DNA from: Apilactobacillus bombintestini
GTDB taxonomy: Bacteria > Bacillota > Bacilli > Lactobacillales > Lactobacillaceae
NCBI RefSeq assembly: GCF_003627035.1
Contig: NZ_CP032626.1
Location: 62,001 to 126,000, forward strand
DNA length: 64,000 nt
Direction: 5' to 3'
The notes beneath the pieces were generated by a model. It did not search any database. It saw nothing but the letters and a program-made list of their open reading frames with translations, and was not told the origin of the DNA. Position 1 is the stretch's first letter, and every line of letters starts with the position of its first letter. Shown here in pieces: positions 1 to 8,689 of this stretch. The position numbers and the translations under genes were made by a program.

Positions 1-364
1 CACCACCACATGGTACTCCGTAGTTTAATGAAGCTGCGTTGTATAAGTCCACTAATGGATTAATGCTGCCGATTCCTTTACCTTGATCTACTCGTTTCAA
101 TAAAGCTTCAATGGATGCACGTGCACCTTTTTTCTTCTTAAATTGACGGTAGATTTCACGCCATTTATCTACTACTTCGTTTTTTCTAAATACTTCGTTG
201 GTTAAAAATTTATGTGCATTATCTTGGGATTCATCTAATAATTTTTCTACTTGTGCTTGCGCATCAGCAGATAAATTATTATCCACATCACGTAATACCA
301 TTACGTTAATTTGTGCATCCCCAAATACATCAAATAAACTTTTATCAACTGCGAATTTAACCAT
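1..364 (-). CDS. B3/B4 (tRNA-editing-like) domain protein, N-terminal part
   Basis: Partial gene running off the left edge; only the first 121 codons are visible. The protein begins MVKFAVDKSLFDVFGD and contains KWREIYRQFKKKKGARASIEALL, INPLVDLYNAASL and YGVPCGG. This matches stand-alone proteins with the B3/B4 fold found in the beta subunit of phenylalanyl-tRNA synthetase, which are thought to act in trans on mischarged tRNAs. The start is supported by an AGGAG ribosome-binding site at 372-376, 7 bases upstream of the ATG. It is transcribed divergently from nrdD. The C-terminal half of the domain lies outside the window, so completeness cannot be judged. Confidence 0.75.
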   Translation of the reverse strand, partial: MVKFAVDKSLFDVFGDAQINVMVLRDVDNNLSADAQAQVEKLLDESQDNAHKFLTNEVFRKNEVVDKWREIYRQFKKKKGARASIEALLKRVDQGKGIGSINPLVDLYNAASLNYGVPCGG

Positions 365-543
365 CAAAACACTCCTATAAATAAATATGTTTAACATAAT
401 ACCATCTGCTTATATATTTTTGAATAGGTAGTGGAAAAATCTTAATTTATCCGCCATTTATTAAAAGTGATAGATCTTTAGTATATAATTATTGGTATTT
501 TTATCACTTCATAATTACTTAATAAAAAACTAAATATTTAGCC

Positions 544-577
544 AAAAGAACTTTTTAAATAAAGTTCTTTTTTATTT
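544..577 (+). terminator. Terminator-like hairpin between divergent genes
   Basis: AAAAGAACTTT (544-554) pairs perfectly with AAAGTTCTTTT (561-571) across a 6-base loop and runs into TTATTTT. No annotated gene on the plus strand ends here, so it would act on a short upstream transcript or attenuate a long nrdD leader. Confidence 0.5.
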
Positions 578-812
578 TCGTTCATGTTTTACTTATTAAT
601 CGTTAGTAAATCAACGTTTCTGGCACTATTTACACGTTTATATTTTGAACATTTTTTTATAAATATTAATAATTGTTCAGTTTTAAATCCCTTAATCGCT
701 CATTTCTACGCTTTCTGAGAAAATTAAATTATTTTAATCATTCAGTACGCACTATTTCAATTTACATTCAAGGATGTTATTCCACTATATATGCGTGTTA
801 GCATTAATACAG

Positions 813-828
813 ATACCACCGGTGGTAT
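813..828. promoter_or_regulatory. Perfect 16-bp palindrome, candidate operator of nrdD
   Basis: ATACCACCGGTGGTAT is a perfect inverted repeat that ends 10 bases before the nrdD ribosome-binding site (GAGGA, 839-843). The position suits an operator or a small RNA hairpin near the start codon. I cannot assign the protein that binds it. Confidence 0.4.
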
Positions 829-851
829 ATTTCAAAGTGAGGACTGATGAT

Positions 852-3026
852 ATGTTAAATAATATTTTTGACCATTTGACAGTAATTAAAAACACGGGTG
901 ACCGGACACCGTTTTACAAATACAAGTTGGATTACATTTTTAATCGACTAGGTTTGTCCGAAGAAACCATCCAACATTTTTATACTCATTTGAATCAATT
1001 AACTAAAGATCAAACTGAAATCGAAGCTAGTCATATTCATGATTTTATAGTCCAATTTCTTGAAGAACATGACTTAGAAGATCAAAAGCAACAATACTTA
1101 AAAGCTCAACAAGACGATATTAATCGTTTTAAAAAAGCTACTGACGTTAAAAGCAGTATCGAAAAATTGTTTAACCGCAATGACCGAGTAGTTCACGAAA
1201 ACGCTAATAAAGATAGTAATGTTTTCAATACACAACGTGACCTAGAAGCCGGAGCTGCCAGTCGTGCCATTGGTTTACAAATGCTACCTCCATTAGTAGC
1301 TAAGGCACACTTGCGTGGTGACATTCACTGGCACGATTTGGATTACTCCCCTGCCACTCCTGAAACTAACTGCTGTTTAGTAGATTTTGCTGAAATGCTA
1401 AACAATGGTTTCAAGATTGGTAACGCGGAAGTTAAATCCCCTCGTTCCATTCAAACCGCTACTGCCCAAGTTTCTCAAATCATCGCTAACGTAGCTTCCT
1501 TACAATACGGTGGTTTATCCTTTGACCGTGCTGATCAAGTTTTAGCACCTTTCGCTAAAATCAACTACGAAAAGCACCTAAAGACTGCTGAACAATGGGT
1601 AGCTGCAGACAAGCGTGAAGATTTCGCCAAAGACCGTACTAAACAAGATATCTTTGACGCTATGCAATCACTAGAATACGAAATTAATACTTTGTATTCA
1701 TCCCAAGGTCAAACTCCTTTCACTACCGTAAGTTTTGGTTTAGGTACTAGCTGGATTGAAAAAGAAATTCAAAAAGATATTCTAAAAATCCGTATTAAAG
1801 GTTTAGGTAAAGAACGTCGTACCGCTATTTTCCCTAAGCTTATCTATGTACTAAAGAAAGGCTTAAATCTAAAGCCTAACGACCCTAACTACGATGTTAA
1901 GGAATTAGCCGTCGATTGTGCTACTAAGCGTATGTATCCTGATATTTTAATGTACGACAAGCTTTGTGAAATCACTGGTGACTTCAAGGCACCTATGGGT
2001 TGTCGTTCCTTCTTACCTAAGTGGACTGACGAAAATGGTAAAGCCGTTAACGCCGGTCGTATGAACTTAGGGGTAGTTACTGTAAACTTACCTAGAATTG
2101 CTCTTCTAGCTCACGGTGACATGGATTTATTCTGGAGCATTTTTGCTGAAAAATTAAACATCGTTCACCAAGCTATGGCATACCGTATCGAAAGAACTAA
2201 GGAAGCTAAGCCGGACAACGCACCTCTTCTATATGAATACGGTGCCTTCGGTAAGCGTCTAAAGTCTACCGATAGCGTAGATGAATTATTCAGAAACGAA
2301 CGTGCTACCGTTTCACTAGGTTACATCGGTCTATACGAAGTCGGCACTGAATTCTTCGGACCTGATTGGGAATCCAATCCTAAAGCCCACGACTTCACCG
2401 TAAGCATTGTAGCGGAACTAAACCGTCTATGTCGTGTATGGAGTAAAGAAAGTGGTTACCACTACAGTCTATACTCCACTCCTGCCGAATCCTTAACTGA
2501 TACTTTCGCGCAAGACGATATTAGAAAATTCGGTAAGGTTAAAGACATCACCGATAAAGAATACTACACCAACAGTTTCCATTATGACGTTAGAAAGCGT
2601 CCAAACCCATTTGAAAAATTAAGTTTTGAAGAAGCTTACCCTCACTACGCTTCTGCAGGATTCATTCATTACTGTGAATACCCTAACTTAAAACAAAATC
2701 CTAAGGCACTAGAAGCCGTTTGGGACTGGGCATACGATCACGTCGGTTACCTAGGTACCAACACTTCCATTGATAAGTGCTACAAATGTGGTTTCAAAGG
2801 TGAATTCGAAGCTACTGCTCGTGGCTTTAAGTGCCCACAATGCGGTAACCACGATCCTAAATATTGTGATGTGGTTAAGAGAACTTGCGGTTACCTAGGT
2901 AATCCTCAAGCTCGTCCTATGGTCCACGGTCGTCACGTAGAAATTTCATCCCGTAAAAAGAATATGTCGAAAGGAATGGTAAACGATGTCGCACATGAAG
3001 AGACAGCCAAACAATCCAAAGCCTAA
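852..3026 (+). CDS. nrdD: Anaerobic ribonucleoside-triphosphate reductase, large subunit
   Basis: Class III glycyl-radical enzyme that reduces ribonucleoside triphosphates to deoxynucleotides without oxygen. The N-terminal ~90 residues resemble an ATP-cone (VIKNTGDRTPF...). The catalytic barrel follows, with active-site cysteines in ETNCCLVD and MGCRSFLP. Near the C-terminus are a four-cysteine zinc site (CYKCGF...CPQCG) and the glycyl-radical loop RTCGYLGN (glycine about residue 680 of 724). I place the start at 852 because GAGGA lies 8 bases upstream; the 26 extra codons of the open frame have no ribosome-binding site. It overlaps nrdG by 41 bases, which implies translational coupling to its activase. 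Length is normal for the family. Confidence 0.95.
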   Translation: MLNNIFDHLTVIKNTGDRTPFYKYKLDYIFNRLGLSEETIQHFYTHLNQLTKDQTEIEASHIHDFIVQFLEEHDLEDQKQQYLKAQQDDINRFKKATDVKSSIEKLFNRNDRVVHENANKDSNVFNTQRDLEAGAASRAIGLQMLPPLVAKAHLRGDIHWHDLDYSPATPETNCCLVDFAEMLNNGFKIGNAEVKSPRSIQTATAQVSQIIANVASLQYGGLSFDRADQVLAPFAKINYEKHLKTAEQWVAADKREDFAKDRTKQDIFDAMQSLEYEINTLYSSQGQTPFTTVSFGLGTSWIEKEIQKDILKIRIKGLGKERRTAIFPKLIYVLKKGLNLKPNDPNYDVKELAVDCATKRMYPDILMYDKLCEITGDFKAPMGCRSFLPKWTDENGKAVNAGRMNLGVVTVNLPRIALLAHGDMDLFWSIFAEKLNIVHQAMAYRIERTKEAKPDNAPLLYEYGAFGKRLKSTDSVDELFRNERATVSLGYIGLYEVGTEFFGPDWESNPKAHDFTVSIVAELNRLCRVWSKESGYHYSLYSTPAESLTDTFAQDDIRKFGKVKDITDKEYYTNSFHYDVRKRPNPFEKLSFEEAYPHYASAGFIHYCEYPNLKQNPKALEAVWDWAYDHVGYLGTNTSIDKCYKCGFKGEFEATARGFKCPQCGNHDPKYCDVVKRTCGYLGNPQARPMVHGRHVEISSRKKNMSKGMVNDVAHEETAKQSKA

Positions 3027-3567
3027 AGAATGGCTTGCTAAAGACTTAAGCCAACAATATATTGCTGACTATAAGCCCTTTAACTTCGTTGATGGAGAAG
3101 GTATTCGTTGCAGTATTTATGTTAGTGGTTGCAAGTTCTTATGCCCTGGCTGCTACAATGTGGCATCACAAAATTTCCATTACGGACAACCTTACTCACA
3201 AGACTTAGAAGATCAAATCATCGAAGACATGAAAAAAGATTATGTACAAGGTTTAACCCTTCTTGGGGGTGAACCTTTCTTAAATACGCAAGTTTGTCTT
3301 CGTTTATGCAAACGCGTGCGTAAAGAATTCGGCCACACTAAAGACATTTGGTCCTGGTCCGGATACACTTACGACGAACTACTAAAAGATTCATATGACA
3401 AGTTAAAATTGCTTTCTATGATTGATATTTTAGTAGACGGTCGTTTTATGGAAGATCAAAAAGATTTAACTTTGCAATTCCGCGGTAGTGCTAACCAACG
3501 AATCATCGATGTTCCTAAATCACTACAAGAAAACCGAGTAGTAATCTGGGATAAATTAGTACACTAG
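2986..3567 (+). CDS. nrdG: Anaerobic ribonucleotide reductase activating protein
   Basis: Radical-SAM enzyme that installs the glycyl radical on NrdD. The cluster motif CKFLCPGC supplies cysteines 49, 53 and 56 for a [4Fe-4S] cluster. LLGGEPFLN is the conserved GGE motif that binds S-adenosylmethionine. It is 193 residues, a typical size. The gene starts inside nrdD with AAAGGA about 10 bases upstream. Only 9 bases separate its stop from sufC, so the cluster-requiring enzyme and the cluster-building machinery look co-transcribed. Confidence 0.95.
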   Translation: MSHMKRQPNNPKPKEWLAKDLSQQYIADYKPFNFVDGEGIRCSIYVSGCKFLCPGCYNVASQNFHYGQPYSQDLEDQIIEDMKKDYVQGLTLLGGEPFLNTQVCLRLCKRVRKEFGHTKDIWSWSGYTYDELLKDSYDKLKLLSMIDILVDGRFMEDQKDLTLQFRGSANQRIIDVPKSLQENRVVIWDKLVH

Positions 3568-3576
3568 GAGGACAAA

Positions 3577-4338
3577 TTGTTAGAAATTAAAGATTTACAC
3601 GTTAAGATTAACGAAACCGATGAACCCGTTATTAACGGTTTAAACCTAACTATCCCTGATGGTGAAGTCCATGTCATCATGGGTCCTAATGGAACCGGAA
3701 AATCTACTCTTTCACAAACTATTATGGGTTCACCTAAGTACACGATTACGCAAGGTACTATCGCCTTTAACGGCAAAAAATTAAACGATATGGCTACCGA
3801 CGAACGTGCTCGTTTGGGCTTGTTTATCGGTATGCAATATCCTACTGAAATCGGCGGTATTAAAAACGTCGACTTCATCCATGCTGCTATGGACGCGGTA
3901 GCCGACAAGCCGGTTTCCGTGCTAGATTTTATGAAACGTCTCGAATATGTAATGGACTTTTTAGACATTGATGAATCCTACACCGATCGTTATTTAAACG
4001 AAGGTTTTTCCGGTGGGGAAAAGAAACGTAATGAAATCTTACAAATGATGATGATTCAACCTAGTCTAGCTATCTTAGATGAAATTGATTCTGGACTAGA
4101 TATCGATGCGCTAAAAGTCGTTTCTAAAGGAATTAACGCTATGCGCGATAAAGACTTCAGTTCATTAATTATTACTCATTACAACCGCATTTTACGCTAT
4201 GTAAAGCCCGACGTAGTGCACGTAATGATGGAAGGTCGCATTATTAAAAGCGGCGATTATCACTTAGCTGAACAACTAGAAGCTAACGGATATGAACCTT
4301 TGCGTGAAAAATTAACTAAGACGGAGGATCCATCATGA
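3577..4338 (+). CDS. sufC: Fe-S cluster assembly ATPase SufC
   Basis: ABC-type ATPase that drives the SufBCD scaffold. Visible motifs are Walker A GPNGTGKST, signature SGGEKKR, and Walker B LAILDEIDSGLD. It starts at a TTG (3577) with AGGAGG at 3566-3571, five bases upstream; no ATG fits. At 253 residues it is of family size. Order here is sufC-sufD-sufS-sufU-sufB, the Firmicutes arrangement, with overlapping or abutting genes throughout. Confidence 0.95.
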   Translation: MLEIKDLHVKINETDEPVINGLNLTIPDGEVHVIMGPNGTGKSTLSQTIMGSPKYTITQGTIAFNGKKLNDMATDERARLGLFIGMQYPTEIGGIKNVDFIHAAMDAVADKPVSVLDFMKRLEYVMDFLDIDESYTDRYLNEGFSGGEKKRNEILQMMMIQPSLAILDEIDSGLDIDALKVVSKGINAMRDKDFSSLIITHYNRILRYVKPDVVHVMMEGRIIKSGDYHLAEQLEANGYEPLREKLTKTEDPS

Positions 4339-5492
4339 GTTTAACAATTGCTGATTTTGCTAAAAGCCATAACGAACCACAATGGCTATCAGTTAAACGC
4401 ATGGTGGCCAACGACATGCAAAAGTCGATGCGCTTAGCACCTAACTTAAGAAAATATAACTTTGCTGCTCCTGCTTTAGAAGAACGTCGTATAAATAAAG
4501 AAAACCTAGCATCTTCATCACTCCAAGATGCTGGGGTAGTCATGATGGACTTATTCGCCGCTGCCAACGAATATCCCGAATTGATTCAAGAAAACTTTAT
4601 GGAAAAAGCTATTTCCTGGCGTGATAATGCCTTAAATGCTCGCCATCTTGCCTATCTACAAAGTGGAGGTTTCGTTTTTATTCCTAAAAATGTCTCTGTC
4701 CATGAATCTATCGATATCTCTGCTTTAGTTGATCATAATCTACAAGAAAAGCACTTATTAATTATCGCAGCTGCTGGTTCTAACGTTTCCTTTACCTACA
4801 AAGATGACAATCATTACGCTGACCACGATTGCTTAATGATTGAAGTCCTAGTAGGTGACCACGCTAATGTATCCTTTTATGATGCTGCCATGACACACAG
4901 TTCTAAATCCCATCGCGTTTTAAATGCCTACTTAGCACAAAATGCTAACTTAGATACTTACGTAGGATTATTTAATAGTAGTGACAATCGCTACTACAGT
5001 AATGTGGATTTAGACGGTATGGGTAGCTCTAGTAAAATCAATTTAGTTAGTTTATCCGATCAACAACAACGACAAGATATCCAAACTAAAATTATTAATA
5101 AAAGCCCCCACACTAGTGGTTTAATATCACAACGTGGCATCGTAGCCGATACTTCTAAAACGGTTTATGACACTACTGGACAAATCAAGTTAGAAGCTAC
5201 TGATTCTGATTCCGATCAAACCAGTCGTCTATTAACTTTAAGTCCCGAAAGCAAAGGAAAAATTGATCCTATTTTACTAATTGATAATCACGATGTGGTA
5301 GCGGGACACGCTGCCAGTGTGGGAAAAGTTAACCCTTCGCAATTATATTATTTAAAAACTAGAGGAATTGATGCCAAAACGGCTCGTTTCTTATTAACTC
5401 GCGGTTTCTTAACCCCACTAATCGAAAAATTCCCTGACAAATCGATTCAAAAACATCTATTACACAATTTAGAGGAGCGTATTCATGGATAA
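4335..5492 (+). CDS. sufD: Fe-S cluster assembly protein SufD
   Basis: Beta-helical SUF scaffold subunit that pairs with SufB and SufC. The C-terminal part carries family motifs such as VAGHAASVGKVNPSQLYYLKTRG and ARFLLTRGF. It overlaps sufC by 4 bases (ATGA), with GGAGG in the sufC end serving as ribosome-binding site. It is 385 residues; the N-terminal half is less conserved, as is normal for SufD. Confidence 0.92.
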   Translation: MSLTIADFAKSHNEPQWLSVKRMVANDMQKSMRLAPNLRKYNFAAPALEERRINKENLASSSLQDAGVVMMDLFAAANEYPELIQENFMEKAISWRDNALNARHLAYLQSGGFVFIPKNVSVHESIDISALVDHNLQEKHLLIIAAAGSNVSFTYKDDNHYADHDCLMIEVLVGDHANVSFYDAAMTHSSKSHRVLNAYLAQNANLDTYVGLFNSSDNRYYSNVDLDGMGSSSKINLVSLSDQQQRQDIQTKIINKSPHTSGLISQRGIVADTSKTVYDTTGQIKLEATDSDSDQTSRLLTLSPESKGKIDPILLIDNHDVVAGHAASVGKVNPSQLYYLKTRGIDAKTARFLLTRGFLTPLIEKFPDKSIQKHLLHNLEERIHG

Positions 5493-6702
5493 TTTACACG
5501 TCCGTCATCATTTTCCCGTTTTCAATAAACAAAATGCTGACATGATTTATTTTGATAACGCTGCAACTACGCAAAAGCCCCGTTACGTCATTGATACCAT
5601 TAGCGACTATTACGTAAATCACAATTTTAATGTTCATCGCAGTGTCTATTCTGACGCTGGCGAAACCACCGCACGATTTGAAAAAGCACGACAACATGTT
5701 GCTGAATTTATTAATGCTGCTTCACCCCAACAGATAGTTTTTACTTCTGGTACTACCGACAGTATTAACCTAATCGCTAACGGATATTACGCTAATCATT
5801 TACAAGCTGGCGACGAAATCGTGGTTTCCATTGCCGAACACCACAGTAATTTGTTGCCTTGGCAACGATTAGCTAAGAAAAACGGCGCTACTTTGCGTTT
5901 CATCCCCTTAACTGATGATGCTACTTTAGACCTCACAGCAGCTAAAAAAATCATTTCCGATAAAACTAAATTAGTTGCTGTTACCTGGGTATCTAATGTA
6001 TTAGGTGATATTAGTCCTATCGCCGATCTAACTGAATTAGCCCATCAACATGGTGCCGATATTTTAGTTGACGGTGCACAAGCTGCCCCTGAATTGCCTA
6101 TCGATGTAGAAAAAATTCCTATGGACTGGTTAGCTTTTTCCGGTCATAAGATGCTAGCCCCTACTGGCATCGGAATTTTATACGGCAAAACTTCGCTACT
6201 AGAAAATATGAACAGTCCTCGATTAGGTGGCGAAATGATTGAATCCGTTTCTACTACTTCCTACAAACCTAAAGAGCTTCCCTACCGTCTAGAAGCTGGT
6301 ACGCCCAACATTGAAGGCGTTATTGGCCTAGACGCGGCTCTTTTATATTTAGAAGAATTAGAAATGCCGAAAGTTAAAACCCATTGTCAAAAACTGGGTC
6401 AGTATTTATACGATGAATTAGATCAACTAGACGGCGTTACCGTTTACGGTCCTAAGCTACGTGAAACGGGAATTGTCGCCTTTAACGTCGACGGTATTCA
6501 TCCCCATGATGCTGCTACTTTCTTGGATGCCAAACACATTGATGTTCGTGCGGGACAGCACTGTGCCGAACCGCTAACTCATCAATTAGGCGTTAATGCT
6601 ACATTGCGTGCCAGTTTATACATTTACAACACTAGAAGTGAATGTAAACGATTAGTCGATTCTATTAAAGAAATGAAGGAATTTTTCCATGGATTTAACT
6701 AG
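5485..6702 (+). CDS. sufS: Cysteine desulfurase SufS
   Basis: PLP enzyme that takes sulfur from cysteine and hands it to SufU. The PLP lysine is K222 in SGHKMLAPTG. The catalytic cysteine is C360 in RAGQHCAEPL, in the short loop typical of group II (SufS) desulfurases. HVRHHFPVF and DNAATTQKP are N-terminal family marks. 405 residues. It overlaps sufD by 8 bases and sufU by 14 bases. Confidence 0.95.
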   Translation: MDNLHVRHHFPVFNKQNADMIYFDNAATTQKPRYVIDTISDYYVNHNFNVHRSVYSDAGETTARFEKARQHVAEFINAASPQQIVFTSGTTDSINLIANGYYANHLQAGDEIVVSIAEHHSNLLPWQRLAKKNGATLRFIPLTDDATLDLTAAKKIISDKTKLVAVTWVSNVLGDISPIADLTELAHQHGADILVDGAQAAPELPIDVEKIPMDWLAFSGHKMLAPTGIGILYGKTSLLENMNSPRLGGEMIESVSTTSYKPKELPYRLEAGTPNIEGVIGLDAALLYLEELEMPKVKTHCQKLGQYLYDELDQLDGVTVYGPKLRETGIVAFNVDGIHPHDAATFLDAKHIDVRAGQHCAEPLTHQLGVNATLRASLYIYNTRSECKRLVDSIKEMKEFFHGFN

Positions 6703-7111
6703 TATTTACCAACGCATTATTTTACAAAAAGCTCAAGAATGTCCTAATTCCCACGAAGTTACGGGTGGAGTTCACCTCACCAATCCCACATGTGGTGATG
6801 ATATCAAGATTACTGCTGACATTTCCCGTAACCAACTAACTAACTTACGAGTGGCATGCGACGGCTGCATAATTTGTAAAGGTGCGACTGCAATGATGCT
6901 AGAAGCCATTGAAAATTTATCGACTGATGAAATCAACCAATTAGTATTAAACATGTCTAAAATGATGACGCACGAAGATTTCGATGATCAACTATTAGGT
7001 GATTTAGTTGCTTTTCAAGCGGTAGTTAAATTACCTATTCGGATTAAATGCGCCATGTTACCTTTTAAAGCTATTTATCAATTAATTAACGGAGATGATA
7101 CCCATCGATAA
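6689..7111 (+). CDS. sufU: Zinc-dependent sulfurtransferase SufU
   Basis: Accepts persulfide sulfur from SufS and passes it to the SufBCD scaffold. The expected zinc ligands are C35 and D37 (NPTCGDD), C60 (in CDGCIICKGA) and C121 (RIKCAML), spaced as in Bacillus SufU. Two extra cysteines, C57 and C63, flank C60, which is richer than the usual GCS motif. 140 residues. It overlaps sufB by 17 bases. Confidence 0.93.
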   Translation: MDLTSIYQRIILQKAQECPNSHEVTGGVHLTNPTCGDDIKITADISRNQLTNLRVACDGCIICKGATAMMLEAIENLSTDEINQLVLNMSKMMTHEDFDDQLLGDLVAFQAVVKLPIRIKCAMLPFKAIYQLINGDDTHR

Positions 7112-8504
7112 ATCCATCGAACATTTAAATGATGATTACGAATACGGGTTTAAAGATGATGTTAAACCCATTTATTCCACTGGTGACGGATTAACAGAAG
7201 ACATTGTCCGTGAAATCTCAGCGCAAAAACATGAGCCTAAATGGATGTTAGATATTCGTTTACGTGCTTTTAAAATCTTTAAAAAACTTCCTATGCCCGA
7301 CTTTGGCCCTGATTTATCTGATCTAGACCTAAGCAAAATCAGATATTTCCAACGTGCCACTGATTCGGTGTCTCGTAGTTGGGACGATGTTCCTGACGAC
7401 ATTAAAAATACTTTTGAACGTATTGGAGTTCCCGAAGCTGAACGTAAATATTTAGCGGGTGCCGAAGCTCAATACGAATCCGAAGCTGTTTATGCTAACA
7501 TCAAAAAAGAATTCGCTGAAATGGGAATTATTTTCTGTGATACCGATACGGCATTGCAAGAACATCCCGATTTAGTAAAAGAATACTTCGGAAAATTAGT
7601 TACTCCTCAAATGAATAAATTCGCCGCTTTAAATACGGCAGTTTGGTCCGGGGGAGTATTCTTATACGTACCTAAAGGCGTCCACGCCAAAATCCCTATC
7701 CAAGCATTCTTTAGAATCAATGCTGGTCGTACCGGTCAATTCGAAAGAACTTTAATTATCGTCGATGAAGACGCCAGTGTTAACTATGTCGAAGGTTGCA
7801 CTGCCCCTAGTTATTCCGAAGATAGTTTACATGCTGCCGACGTGGAAGTTTTCGTTAAGAAAAACGCCTTTTGTCGATACACTACTATTCAAAACTGGTC
7901 CGATAACGTTTATAGTTTAGAAACTAAACGTGCTTCAGCTGACGAAAATGCCACTATGGAATGGGTAGATGGTAACCTAGGATCTAAAGTTACTATGAAA
8001 TACCCTAGCATTGACTTAAACGGTCCTTATGCTAACGGAACCATGTTATCCATTGCTTTTGCTAGTGGTGACATTTTCCAAGATACCGGATGTATCATGC
8101 GACATCATGCCCCTCACACCTCTTCTAACGTAGTTTCCAAATCCATCTGCAAAGACGGGGGCATATGTAATTACCGTGGTACTATCCGTATGATTGATAA
8201 AGCCCATTACTCCAAATCCCATATCGAATGTGACACTATCATCATGGATGATGATTCCCTAAGTGATACCATTCCCCACAACGATATTAATAATGGTGAC
8301 TCTGAAATCGAACACGAAGCTAAAGTTTCTAAGATTTCGGAAACCGACTTATATTATCTAATGAGTCGTGGCTTATCCGAATCACAAGCTACTAAAATGA
8401 TTATTATGGGCTTCATTGAACCTTTCTCTAATCAACTTCCTATGGAATATGCCATGGAATTAAACAAGCTAATTGATTACCAAATGGAAGATTCCGTAGG
8501 TTAA
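7095..8504 (+). CDS. sufB: Fe-S cluster assembly protein SufB
   Basis: Scaffold subunit on which the nascent cluster is built. Strong conservation is visible in KGVHAKIPIQAFFRIN, YVEGCTAPSYSEDSLHAA, WSDNVYSLETKRA and SKSICKDGG. The C-terminal EHEAKVSKISETDLYYLMSRG is the SufB/SufD family core. 469 residues. Last gene of the operon and followed at once by a strong terminator. Confidence 0.95.
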   Translation: MIPIDKSIEHLNDDYEYGFKDDVKPIYSTGDGLTEDIVREISAQKHEPKWMLDIRLRAFKIFKKLPMPDFGPDLSDLDLSKIRYFQRATDSVSRSWDDVPDDIKNTFERIGVPEAERKYLAGAEAQYESEAVYANIKKEFAEMGIIFCDTDTALQEHPDLVKEYFGKLVTPQMNKFAALNTAVWSGGVFLYVPKGVHAKIPIQAFFRINAGRTGQFERTLIIVDEDASVNYVEGCTAPSYSEDSLHAADVEVFVKKNAFCRYTTIQNWSDNVYSLETKRASADENATMEWVDGNLGSKVTMKYPSIDLNGPYANGTMLSIAFASGDIFQDTGCIMRHHAPHTSSNVVSKSICKDGGICNYRGTIRMIDKAHYSKSHIECDTIIMDDDSLSDTIPHNDINNGDSEIEHEAKVSKISETDLYYLMSRGLSESQATKMIIMGFIEPFSNQLPMEYAMELNKLIDYQMEDSVG

Positions 8505-8505
8505 T

Positions 8506-8558
8506 AAAAAGCCGCTAAGCTAAACGCCCACTGCGTTTATAAGCTTAACGGCTTTTTT
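8506..8558 (+). terminator. Terminator of the nrdDG-suf operon
   Basis: AAAAAGCCGCTAAGCT pairs with AGCTTAACGGCTTTTTTT around an internal GCCCACTGCGTTT loop. It begins just after the sufB stop and ends in a T run, with no other terminator seen since nrdD. Confidence 0.85.
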
Positions 8559-8574
8559 TGTTTCACATGAAACA
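8559..8574. promoter_or_regulatory. parS-like site 1
   Basis: TGTTTCACATGAAACA, a near-perfect palindrome that matches the Firmicutes parS consensus (TGTTTCACGTGAAACA) except for A in place of G in the core. ParB would bind here to load the segregation complex near oriC. The same 16-mer occurs at four other places in the window (one of them reverse-oriented with one end base changed). Confidence 0.75.
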
Positions 8575-8628
8575 TTTCTTAGATAGTAATACATAATGTG
8601 TCTTTTTAGCTTAAAAATATTAAAGCAA

Positions 8629-8637
8629 TGCTATACT
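8629..8637 (+). promoter_or_regulatory. Extended -10 promoter of pcp
   Basis: TGCTATACT is an extended -10 element (TG-N-TATACT) 53 bases upstream of the pcp start. The -35 region is weak, which is common with extended -10 promoters. Confidence 0.45.
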
Positions 8638-8689
8638 GTTAGCAACAGTTTATATCAGCTTTATTATTAAAACAAAGAAGGTTTTCAGC

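Larger units (their letters stand above)
365..851. other. Divergent intergenic region upstream of nrdD
   Basis: 487 bases without a convincing gene. The stretch is AT-rich and holds an intrinsic-terminator-like hairpin (544-575), a possible promoter (TTGAAC at 645-650 with AATAAT at 668-673), three CACTAT-containing motifs (near 624, 750 and 783) and a perfect 16-bp palindrome at 813-828. An open frame in phase with nrdD extends up to 774, but it has no ribosome-binding site and I take it as untranslated leader. Confidence 0.5.

Noticed and set aside
774-851. Longer nrdD start at 774
   Set aside because: No ribosome-binding site, and the added segment contains the palindrome and does not look like the family N-terminus; 852 has a good site.
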